Assembly (NCBI GenBank): GCA_034660395.1
Contig: JAYEJA010000007.1
Coordinates: 1 to 6,179 of the forward strand
Source: JAQVEM01 sp034660395
GTDB taxonomy: Bacteria; Actinomycetota; Humimicrobiia; Humimicrobiales; Humimicrobiaceae
Direction of reading: 5' to 3'
Length of the DNA: 6,179 nucleotides
The translations under genes and the position numbers were made by a program. The notes beneath the pieces were generated by a model that saw only the letters and a list, made by a program, of their open reading frames with translations, was not told the origin of the DNA and made no database searches. Below are positions 1 to 6,178 of the stretch, piece by piece (the stretch's first letter is position 1; each line of letters starts with the position of its first letter).

Positions 1-135
1 ACCCTTAAATACGATTTTTTTCTCCTTTTCAAAATAAGCTTTGCAATGATTGCAAATGCCATGTTCATCGAAAACTATATCGGGATCCGTTGTATCCATC
101 ACGCATCTTTTGCACATTTGATAATCTCTTCCCAT
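1..135 (-). CDS. N-acetyl sugar amidotransferase, N-terminal 45 codons (cut by window edge)
   Basis: Starts at the ATG at 135-133 and runs open through 45 codons to the window edge, so the 3' part is missing. The visible peptide begins MGRDYQMCKRCVMDTTDPDI and continues with FDEHGICNHC. It has two CxxC pairs (Cys8/Cys11 and Cys28/Cys31), probably a zinc site, and the RCVMDTTDP...GICNHC signature that opens the PseA/WbpG/LegA family. Members of this family are ATP-dependent amidotransferases that turn an N-acetyl group of a bacterial surface sugar into an acetamidino group. They often work with HisH-like and HisF-like partners that supply ammonia. The catalytic ATP-binding domain lies outside the window, so activity cannot be judged. 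A GGAGG site 7 bases upstream fixes the start. A 52-base gap separates it from the glycosyltransferase gene. In this setting it probably modifies a nonulosonic acid or another sugar of the same glycan; the substrate is inferred. Confidence 0.87.
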   Translation of the reverse strand, partial: MGRDYQMCKRCVMDTTDPDIVFDEHGICNHCKAYFEKEKKIVFKG

Positions 136-142
136 TTCTATT

Positions 143-147
143 CCTCC
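143..147 (-). promoter_or_regulatory. Ribosome binding site of the amidotransferase gene
   Basis: A perfect GGAGG on the minus strand with a 7-base spacer (AATAGAA) to the ATG at 135. It confirms the start of a gene of which only 135 bases are in the window. It lies in the 52-base gap after the glycosyltransferase stop, so this gene has its own initiation signal rather than depending on an overlap. Confidence 0.85.
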
Positions 148-187
148 AAATTAAATATTTCTTGTAATTGTAATATCTATTATAACC

Positions 188-1594
188 TCATACATTGTTT
201 ATAATCTTCAAGGATTGCCTTAGGTTCTCCTTATGATTTTGTTTATAAAAGTTTCTGTGTAAACTCATTATTTCCCTTTTTGTTTTTGTATGCCAGTTTA
301 ATATGATGTCAACAAGTTCTTCTTCTGTATCTGCAAATCTTGTTACATCTCGATTTGTTAACAAATTCAAGTAATGCTTTTTAGCAAAACCATCAATATT
401 TATAAGTATATTAGGAACTCCTAAAGCTGGGGCTTCTAATGCACAGGTTGAACATAATGTAGAATGGAAGTCTGCTTCTCTAATTATTTGATAAACATTC
501 AGGTCTTTTAATATAACAATATTTTCTGGAAAATTCGCAAGTGAGTAATCCTTGTTTACATCACGGGGCACAAAAATATACAAAATATTTTTACTTAAAG
601 ATGCTGATTTTTTAAGAAAATCTATCAATTTATTTTCTAATGCCCACTGAGAAGAAATAGCTACTATTTTCTTATATTCTTTCCTAAAATCACTAAACAT
701 TTGGGTAACTTTTTCTGATGCTTTATATTTGTTGTTAGTATAATCAATATACATATTACCAATGGGTAAAACATTTTCTTTTTTTATAAAATAATTCTCT
801 TTTCTAAATATCCTTTTAACATAATCCCCAAAAGTGAACAGATAATCTGGGAAAAATGATTTATCTAAATCAGCAAAAACATTATAGGCAGGGTGTTTAT
901 CATTTATAACACCGTGTTGTAATTCTACTGTTTTTATATCCGATTTTTTAGCAGTATATATGGCAGCTTGGTGAACTATATTGTAGTACTCACTTATAAA
1001 TATTTTATTAGGTTTATACACTCTAAAAAAAAGTCTAAATAAACTTCTGAAACAAATGAATTTAGAGATTAAAGTATGATAGTTTATATTTAAATGATAG
1101 TTTGTATTAATTTGCTTTAAGACTAGTACATTATCTGTAGAAAACTTTTTTTTTAGTAAAGGAGGGAAATAACACAGAGCGAGAAAAAAATCTAGTGAAA
1201 TTATATTTTTAGTTGAAAGCCGAGAGTATTTAAAGTGTGAACCACCTGCTGGGTTTTCTACTAAGAGTACTCTTTTCCTTCCCAATTCAGATATCAAAAA
1301 TTCAGCAAGTTTGTTTATGTATCTCCCATTTATTAATCTTCTTTCAACTACATCAGAAAAAACTATATAATCATATCTTTTAAATAAACTCCAAAATCCA
1401 TAAAGAATGTTCTTCCCCCGTTCGATTTTTGTCCATAATGATGACTTTATTTCTCTAGCATTAAAATTATACTTGTTATTATAAGCAAAAAAATACGATG
1501 TCCTCAGAAAAGGCCATACTTCTATATCTTTTACTTTTATAGATTTGACATCATATTTTGTCTCTATTTCCTTAATGAAATCAACTGCATCCAT
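188..1594 (-). CDS. Putative GT-B-like glycosyltransferase of a surface glycan
   Basis: Predicts a 468-residue protein with no signal peptide and no clear membrane helix, probably cytoplasmic or membrane-associated. I do not recognise a named gene. Recognisable parts are an N-terminal VWPFLR stretch (residues 26-31), an ERRLINGRY segment (84-92), an ELQHG motif (224-228) followed by HPAY (234-237), a YLFTFGDYVK segment (251-260) and VLPIGN (275-280). Near the C-terminus, STCALEAPALGVPNILIN (382-399) looks like the donor-binding half of a GT-B fold. The ELQHG plus C-terminal SxxxxEAPALGVP pattern recalls capsule-type transferases and hydrolysing epimerases. Its place after CMP-nonulosonate synthesis and a flippase suggests a transferase, possibly using the CMP-sugar; this is inference. 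The ATG at 1594 lies 5 bases after the flippase stop, with a weak GTGAG site 8 bases upstream inside the flippase's last codons, so translation is probably coupled. It ends in TGA. It could instead be a polymerase-like or modification enzyme. Confidence 0.68.
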   Translation of the reverse strand: MDAVDFIKEIETKYDVKSIKVKDIEVWPFLRTSYFFAYNNKYNFNAREIKSSLWTKIERGKNILYGFWSLFKRYDYIVFSDVVERRLINGRYINKLAEFLISELGRKRVLLVENPAGGSHFKYSRLSTKNIISLDFFLALCYFPPLLKKKFSTDNVLVLKQINTNYHLNINYHTLISKFICFRSLFRLFFRVYKPNKIFISEYYNIVHQAAIYTAKKSDIKTVELQHGVINDKHPAYNVFADLDKSFFPDYLFTFGDYVKRIFRKENYFIKKENVLPIGNMYIDYTNNKYKASEKVTQMFSDFRKEYKKIVAISSQWALENKLIDFLKKSASLSKNILYIFVPRDVNKDYSLANFPENIVILKDLNVYQIIREADFHSTLCSTCALEAPALGVPNILINIDGFAKKHYLNLLTNRDVTRFADTEEELVDIILNWHTKTKREIMSLHRNFYKQNHKENLRQSLKIINNV

Positions 1595-1599
1595 AATTA

Positions 1600-2889
1600 T
1601 TACTCACTTTTAGTTTTTAATCTCCATGGCATCTTATATACCCTCACACTTAGTACCCAGGTGAGAATAAAACTTATAAAAAAAGTAATAGTTGTTGCTT
1701 GCGCCGCCCCAATTGCACCATTGATTTTTATTAGGAAACAATTCAAAATTATATTGATAACTGCTGATAAAAAGGTGATCCAGGCTAAAATATAAGTTTT
1801 CTTTACATAGAAAATATAATTAACCACCATGAAATACATTCCATTAAAAGCGTAACTCAAGGCAATCCACAGCACATACTTATATGCAGAATGAAAACTT
1901 TTACCAACAAAAAATCTTAAGAAAGGTGGAGCAAAAAAACTTAGCATTAAAGCCAAAACGATAATACCTATAAAATATAAATACGTAAATTTAACTATTT
2001 TTACCTTTGTAGAATGCTTATTCTCTTTTAACTTCTCAAATAAGAATGGAGACCAAGTTTGATTAAACGAAGTGGCTAATAAACCTATAATCATGCCTAC
2101 CTGATAGCCCACTACGTATATGCCTGTTGCAGCAACGCTTACCATAGAATTGATAAAAATTCTATCTATACTCGTTGTTATCCATCCGCCTAAAGCATGT
2201 GGGATAAGTGGCACGCCAAAAAACAGGGCATCTTTAACATAACCTTTATTAAAAGAAAAACTTATGTATTTCCTCTTATAAATTATAAAAGCACCTACAA
2301 AAGCAAAAGTAATAGATGTAATAATTATACCTAATAATCTTCCTTGCCACTGCCAACCAAGCGCAACTACAAAAATTAAAGAAAGGCTTACATTAAGAAT
2401 TGTTTGTAATATTTGAAATATCCCGTATGGTAGTGGTTTTTGTTCTACCCGCCAAAGAGTGATGGTAAGCGTAAAAAAAAACTGAGATAAAGCAACTACG
2501 GCTATAATTGGTAACCAATTTTCTGGAAATTTTATAAGGTAAGAAAGTGGATTTTTAAAAAAATAAACGATGGCAAATGTTAAAAAAAAACTAATAAATA
2601 CAATTAAAGCTGAATTACCAATATAAACCTTAAGTTCATTTTTATCTATTTTAAAAAAGTTTATTGCTACAGCGCCATGCATATTTAGCCCAACGAACAC
2701 TACCATAAACATTAATAGCACTTGAAAAGTAGCAACAATACCGTAATCAGATGGCGTGAGATAACGGGTTAAGATAGGTAAAAGAAGAAATGGAATAGCT
2801 TTTCTTATAACATTGGAAGTTGTATAAATAAAGGTATTTTTGAAAAGCTTATGTTTAAAGATATATGAAAAATTGAATAAATCAGAAAT
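1600..2889 (-). CDS. Wzx-like polysaccharide flippase with probable ATT start
   Basis: A hydrophobic multi-spanning protein of the MOP/Wzx superfamily, expected to flip lipid-linked oligosaccharide across the inner membrane. The first conventional start in this frame is the GTG at 2721. The frame stays open upstream to a TAA at 2904-2902, and this extra part encodes a typical Wzx N-terminus, including LLLPILTRYLTPSDYG (about residues 35-50). There is no ATG, GTG or TTG in the extension. An ATT at 2889-2887 lies 7 bases after a perfect GGAGG, so I place the start there, giving 429 residues, close to the usual family size. Using GTG 2721 would lose the first helix and the conserved LTRYL motif. 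Other family-like segments are PLIPHALGGW (about 227-236), DRIFIN (242-247) and the GYQVG...FNQTWSPF region that follows. It ends in TAA, 5 bases before the glycosyltransferase gene, and begins 16 bases after the cytidylyltransferase stop. Function is confident at family level; the start codon is not certain. Confidence 0.88.
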   Translation of the reverse strand: MSDLFNFSYIFKHKLFKNTFIYTTSNVIRKAIPFLLLPILTRYLTPSDYGIVATFQVLLMFMVVFVGLNMHGAVAINFFKIDKNELKVYIGNSALIVFISFFLTFAIVYFFKNPLSYLIKFPENWLPIIAVVALSQFFFTLTITLWRVEQKPLPYGIFQILQTILNVSLSLIFVVALGWQWQGRLLGIIITSITFAFVGAFIIYKRKYISFSFNKGYVKDALFFGVPLIPHALGGWITTSIDRIFINSMVSVAATGIYVVGYQVGMIIGLLATSFNQTWSPFLFEKLKENKHSTKVKIVKFTYLYFIGIIVLALMLSFFAPPFLRFFVGKSFHSAYKYVLWIALSYAFNGMYFMVVNYIFYVKKTYILAWITFLSAVINIILNCFLIKINGAIGAAQATTITFFISFILTWVLSVRVYKMPWRLKTKSE

Positions 2890-2896
2890 ATTTTTT

Positions 2897-2901
2897 CCTC
2901 C
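2897..2901 (-). promoter_or_regulatory. Ribosome binding site pointing to an ATT start of the flippase
   Basis: The minus strand reads AAGGAGG followed by AAAAAAT and then ATT TCT GAT in the flippase frame. The GGAGG core and 7-base spacing are ideal, but the codon at the expected position is ATT rather than ATG. The site lies between the cytidylyltransferase stop (2906) and the flippase coding region, and it serves no other open frame that I can find. Confidence 0.75.
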
Positions 2902-2905
2902 TTAT

Positions 2906-3598
2906 TTATTTCATCAAGAATTCTGCTAACTTAAAATCTATCTCATCATCAATATCTATAGACCTTTCTTGAGGCATTATATAAGCAAAAGTGTCTCTTC
3001 CGAAAAAGCTTTTCTGCCTCTTCAGATAATTACAATAAGCGAAGTAAATAGCACCGTTTAACCTGTAAAACACGGGTAATTCTTGTCTACTTTTATTCAT
3101 AATCTCTGTTTTTATGAACCCTTTCATGCATCCATCTTCGGGTAAAATATTTGCCCACAAAGGATGATGATCTACTTCACATACTGAAACAATTGCTTTT
3201 GCTTTTTTTAAAATTAAAAGTTCTATTGCTTTATCAATGTCTTCAGATTTTCTAAGTGGAGATGTGGGCTGAAGTAACATCACCAAGTCATAAAGTTGAT
3301 CATTTTTCTCTATCCAATCTATCGTATGTAAAACCACATCAATTCCTTTAGCCTCATCCGTAGCTAATTCCTTTGGTCTCATAAACGGCACTTCTGCCCC
3401 ATATTTTTTAGAAACCTCAACAATTTCCTTATCATCTGTGCTAACAATCACTCTATCAAGATACTTACTTGCTAAAGCTTGCTCAATTGTCCATACAATT
3501 AAGGGTTTACCTAATAATGGTTTTATGTTTTTTCTCGGAAGACCTTTGCTCCCACATCTTGCTGGAATTAAGCCCAAAATAGTCTTTCCCTTGTACAT
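2906..3598 (-). CDS. legF: CMP-nonulosonic acid cytidylyltransferase (NeuA/LegF type)
   Basis: A complete 230-residue cytidylyltransferase, normal for single-domain bacterial CMP-sialate synthetases. It would join CTP and a nonulosonic acid to give CMP-sugar and pyrophosphate in the cytoplasm. The N-terminal nucleotide-binding motif is IPARCGSKGLPRKN (residues 11-24), with Cys15 where Gly is most common. Further hallmarks are VSTDD (52-56), LLQPTSPLR (108-116), EVDHHPLW (141-148), RLNGAIY (179-185) and the C-terminal acidic SIDIDDEID (213-221). The last of these fits the metal and substrate site of the family. The symbol legF is chosen from context, because a PtmE-type nucleotidyltransferase lies next door. 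Sequence alone does not separate legionaminate, sialate (neuA) or pseudaminate (pseF) use. The ATG at 3598 has AAGG with a 5-base spacer upstream. The gap to the preceding gene is 47 bases of AT-rich repeats; the flippase follows after 16 bases. It ends in TAA. Confidence 0.85.
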   Translation of the reverse strand: MYKGKTILGLIPARCGSKGLPRKNIKPLLGKPLIVWTIEQALASKYLDRVIVSTDDKEIVEVSKKYGAEVPFMRPKELATDEAKGIDVVLHTIDWIEKNDQLYDLVMLLQPTSPLRKSEDIDKAIELLILKKAKAIVSVCEVDHHPLWANILPEDGCMKGFIKTEIMNKSRQELPVFYRLNGAIYFAYCNYLKRQKSFFGRDTFAYIMPQERSIDIDDEIDFKLAEFLMK

Positions 3599-3605
3599 CT
3601 TTTCC

Positions 3606-3641
3606 TTTTTTACCTCTTATCTCTCATTTTTTACTTTTTAC
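3606..3641. repeat. Short T-rich/A-rich direct repeats in the intergenic gap
   Basis: On the plus strand TTTTTTAC occurs at 3606-3613 and 3627-3634, followed at once by TTTTTAC at 3635-3641; the minus strand is purine-rich with repeated GTAAAAA. It fills most of the 47-base gap between the nucleotidyltransferase and cytidylyltransferase genes, and its 3' end on the minus strand blends into the AAGG ribosome binding site. No hairpin is evident, so it is not a classic terminator. It may be slippage-generated spacer or one copy of a genome-wide purine-rich intergenic repeat. Confidence 0.4.
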
Positions 3642-3645
3642 TTCA

Positions 3646-4719
3646 CTACTCACCAAATCTTTTTATATATTCCATCGCTTTCTTATATTCCTCCCACTCT
3701 CCTATATCAAACCAGGAACAGTTTGCGGGATAAACCTGTATTTTAAATCCCTTTTTCTTGGCTAATACTAATAAATCAGGCATATCTAACGGCTGATTTA
3801 TTGGGATTAAATCAATGACTTCTGACTCTAGAATATAGAGTCCGGAATTGACAATAAAATGATAATCTGGTTTTTCAATAATTTCCTCAAAATCCGCGCA
3901 CTCATTTTTCATATTCAAAATACCGTAAGGAATATTTATATTACGGCTCACTCCCAATATTGTTATTTGATTATTATTTTGTTTATGATAGTTTAACAGG
4001 TCGTCATAATTTGCATCAATTACCACATCACAATTGGAAACAATAGATGTACCCACTAATCTATCTTTAATTAAAGACAGTGCCCCTATCGTTCCTAAAA
4101 AATCTTTTTCTTGAATATATTCGATTTGATAATTATTAGGATTTTCTGCAAAATACATTTTAATCATTTCGGCTTTATAATTTAAAGCAATTATAAATTT
4201 GCTAAATCCATATTTTTTAAAATTATCCATAATCACTTCTATAACCGGCTTCTCATCTATAGGTATTAAGGGTTTGGGTAATATTTTAGTAAAAGGGTCG
4301 AGCCTTCTACCTTTACCACCAGCCATAATTATTACCGGAACACTCTTTATAGCACACGCTACCTCACCATTTTTTAAAAAATCCTTCCATAGAAAAATAT
4401 CAATTATTTTATTTTTTTCGTTAACTACTGGAATATGCCTTGCTTCATATTTTTTCATCAATCGTAAGGCTTCCTCTTTATTGCTCTTATAAGATATTAT
4501 AATAGGATTCTTAGTCATTATATCCTGTATAGGGGTCTTAAAATCAAGTCCTTTTATGATTGCTCTTCTCATATCTCCGTCAGTTACAATCCCTAAAATC
4601 CTATCTTCCTCATCTACTACAATCAATACCTGTAAGGCACTCTTGTCTATTTGTTTCAATGCTGCTTTTAAAGAAAAGTTAGGCTTTATTAATATTTTTT
4701 TGCATTTTTCGGAAATCAT
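3646..4719 (-). CDS. ptmE: CBS-domain sugar-1-phosphate nucleotidyltransferase (PtmE type)
   Basis: A complete 357-residue fusion of two CBS motifs (residues about 8-115) and a nucleotidyltransferase (about 127-357). The CBS part shows VTDGDMRRAI (45-54), IMTKNPI (67-73) and ARHIPVV (93-99). The catalytic part has MAGGKGRRLDPFTKILPKPL (132-151), the GxGxRL...PKP signature of nucleotide and sugar-phosphate binding. It is followed by LGTIGAL (208-214), SNCDVVID (228-235, with the metal-binding type Asp), EKP (282-284), NSGLYIL (291-297) and WFDIGEWEEY (336-345). In Campylobacter, PtmE of this architecture makes GDP-glucosamine from glucosamine-1-phosphate for legionaminic acid; GTP and this substrate are inferred here. 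The CBS pair may sense an adenosine nucleotide. The ATG overlaps the synthase stop by 4 bases (ATGA), with GGGAG 8 bases upstream. The gene ends with tandem stops TAG TGA. Other family members with CBS domains act on other sugars, so the symbol is tentative. Confidence 0.82.
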   Translation of the reverse strand: MISEKCKKILIKPNFSLKAALKQIDKSALQVLIVVDEEDRILGIVTDGDMRRAIIKGLDFKTPIQDIMTKNPIIISYKSNKEEALRLMKKYEARHIPVVNEKNKIIDIFLWKDFLKNGEVACAIKSVPVIIMAGGKGRRLDPFTKILPKPLIPIDEKPVIEVIMDNFKKYGFSKFIIALNYKAEMIKMYFAENPNNYQIEYIQEKDFLGTIGALSLIKDRLVGTSIVSNCDVVIDANYDDLLNYHKQNNNQITILGVSRNINIPYGILNMKNECADFEEIIEKPDYHFIVNSGLYILESEVIDLIPINQPLDMPDLLVLAKKKGFKIQVYPANCSWFDIGEWEEYKKAMEYIKRFGE

Positions 4720-5726
4720 TTAAAATTCTCCCACCTAAAAGGTTCCTCTTGCCTGATATCATTTATAAGCTCCATTCCTATAACTATCTCTTTAAATTTT
4801 GGCAGTATTCCTGTCCCCGGTCTTTTTATTGCTATATCTGATTCTTTTATTATTTCTCCCGCTCTAATATCCCTGGTTGCAATAAGACTTCTTCTGGCTA
4901 CTTTCATTATTTCAATTTCACTTTTATTTGGCTTCTTTATTCCATCACCCAATGCTACTTCAATATTTCTTATCGCCTTTACCATTTCCTTTAATTCACC
5001 CGGTTCTAACGATGCTTTATGATCGGGACCTATCAAATTTTTATCTAAAGTAAAATGCTTTTCAATTATTTTTGCCCCCATAGCCACCGCCGCAATAGGT
5101 ACTTCTATTCCCAAAGTATGATCAGAATAACCTACCGGTAATTTAAATGCAGCAGCTAAAGTTTGCATTGCTTTTAAATTAACTTCCTCGTAAGGAGTGG
5201 GATAATTAGTAGTACAATGTAATAATGATATCTTTGCCTTCGAATTAACTATCCTAATAGTGTTTATCGCTTCTTCTACTTCTCCTAAATTTGCCATCCC
5301 GGTTGACATTATTATAGGTTTATTTTTAGCTGCAATATGTTTTAAATAAGTATAATTTATTATTTCACCTGAGGGTATTTTATATATATCTACTAAATCA
5401 TAAAGAAAATCTATGCTCTGATGATCAAAAGGAGTAGATAAAAACATAATTCCTTTTTTATCACAATATTTTTTTAATTTTGCAAAATCCTTAAAAGATA
5501 ATTCCAGCTTCTTAATCATCTCTAATTGAGATTTATCTGAACCGGTAGTCTTTTTCTGGTATTCAGCCTTATCAGCTAATTTTGAAACTACATTTTCTGC
5601 TTTAAATGTCTGAAATTTAACTGCATCTGCCCCCGCATCTTTGGCTACATCAATAAGCTGGTAAGCTAAATCTAAACGACCATTATGATTCACTCCTGCT
5701 TCCGCAATAATGAAAACTTTTTTCAT
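4716..5726 (-). CDS. legI: Nonulosonic acid synthase (NeuB/LegI type)
   Basis: A complete 336-residue synthase, the usual size. It condenses a 2-acetamido-mannose-type sugar with phosphoenolpyruvate to form a nine-carbon keto acid, releasing phosphate, in the cytoplasm. The N-terminal TIM-barrel part (about 1-265) shows IIAEAGVNHNG (6-16), DAVKFQTF (34-41), SQLEMIKKLELS (66-77), FLSTPFD (95-101), IPSGEI (117-122), STGMA (141-145), GYSDHT (199-204) and EKHFTLD (222-228). His203 and His224 correspond in context to the two metal-binding histidines known in meningococcal NeuB. A C-terminal SAF/antifreeze-like domain (about 278-336) starts ARRSLIATRDI and holds KRPGTGI (301-307), whose Arg is a likely substrate contact. 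The ATG overlaps the epimerase stop by 4 bases, and GGAG sits 5 bases upstream. Choosing LegI over NeuB rests on the neighbouring PtmE-like gene; the family assignment itself is secure. Confidence 0.93.
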   Translation of the reverse strand: MKKVFIIAEAGVNHNGRLDLAYQLIDVAKDAGADAVKFQTFKAENVVSKLADKAEYQKKTTGSDKSQLEMIKKLELSFKDFAKLKKYCDKKGIMFLSTPFDHQSIDFLYDLVDIYKIPSGEIINYTYLKHIAAKNKPIIMSTGMANLGEVEEAINTIRIVNSKAKISLLHCTTNYPTPYEEVNLKAMQTLAAAFKLPVGYSDHTLGIEVPIAAVAMGAKIIEKHFTLDKNLIGPDHKASLEPGELKEMVKAIRNIEVALGDGIKKPNKSEIEIMKVARRSLIATRDIRAGEIIKESDIAIKRPGTGILPKFKEIVIGMELINDIRQEEPFRWENFK

Positions 5727-6178
5727 ATAATCTCCAAAATATCTTCTTTTTTATATGATAATTTTTGTAAATAATTGCCTTTTATTATTTTTTTTATTAT
5801 TTTATAGGCTTTCTCGGAACTTTTTCCTTCGCCGTAAATATTCTTTATTTGTGAAACCTTCTTTTTAAATTCATCTGAAATCGCTTTTTTTATTGCATCG
5901 TCAATTGAACCTCTATCTGTATTGCAAAATATTACATTATCGTTTGCCAATCTACCAGTTTGTCTTAAACCAACATTAATAACAGGAATTGGAATTGAAG
6001 CAGCTTCCATGATACCAGATGATGAATTCCCAATTAAAAACATACTATTTTTATATATTGATAAAAATAATTTTCTTTCCAAATTTTTATAAAAAACAAA
6101 ATTATTATTATTTTCGTACTTTTTAATTACATCTATAATATTTTTATTTCCAGGATCAGTGTTTGGATAACTTACAAA
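5723..6178 (-). CDS. legG: Hydrolysing NDP-sugar 2-epimerase, C-terminal part (NeuC/LegG type; 5' end outside window)
   Basis: The last 151 codons and TGA stop of a gene entering from the right edge. The TTG at 6082 is not the start, since the frame continues with matching sequence to the edge. The visible part is the C-terminal half of a GT-B-fold epimerase. It contains YPNTDPGN (codons at 6169-6146), a GNSSSG motif (6031-6014) followed by IMEAA, and GLRQTGR (about 5971-5951), all typical of NeuC-like enzymes. The family removes the nucleotide while inverting C2: UDP-GlcNAc to ManNAc in NeuC, or an NDP-diacetamido-trideoxyglucose to its manno form in LegG. LegG is preferred because the operon has a PtmE-like nucleotidyltransferase, but the substrate is inferred. 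The stop overlaps the synthase ATG (ATGA), so translation is probably coupled. Four AAT codons in a row (6101-6112) form a small Asn run in a poorly conserved loop. The missing N-terminal half cannot be checked for intactness. Confidence 0.88.
   Translation of the reverse strand, partial: FVSYPNTDPGNKNIIDVIKKYENNNNFVFYKNLERKLFLSIYKNSMFLIGNSSSGIMEAASIPIPVINVGLRQTGRLANDNVIFCNTDRGSIDDAIKKAISDEFKKKVSQIKNIYGEGKSSEKAYKIIKKIIKGNYLQKLSYKKEDILEII

Noticed and set aside
179..184. TATAAT on the minus strand in the gap before the amidotransferase gene, as a promoter -10 box
   Set aside because: No -35 match lies at 16-18 bases; the nearest TTGAAG (211-206) is 21 bases away. In AT-rich DNA such a hexamer is expected by chance.
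2719..2721. GTG as the start of the flippase
   Set aside because: It would remove the first helix and the conserved LTRYLTPSDYG segment that are encoded in frame upstream, and it has no good ribosome binding site compared with GGAGG at 2901-2897.
3438..3746. Plus-strand open frame of about 100 codons across the cytidylyltransferase start and intergenic gap
   Set aside because: It lies antisense to two well-supported genes, its peptide is low-complexity and Phe/Leu/Ser-rich, and it has no convincing ribosome binding site. It is a shadow of minus-strand coding.
4199..4492. Plus-strand open frame of 97 codons within the nucleotidyltransferase
   Set aside because: Entirely antisense to a conserved enzyme domain, with no recognisable motif; a shadow frame.
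6080..6082. TTG as the start of a short 119-residue epimerase-like gene
   Set aside because: The frame upstream continues to the window edge with family-typical sequence (YPNTDPGN), so the gene simply begins outside the window.
6101..6112. Four AAT units in a row as a possible phase-variable microsatellite
   Set aside because: The unit is three bases, so copy changes would not shift the frame, and four copies are too few to be notably unstable; it only encodes a short Asn run.
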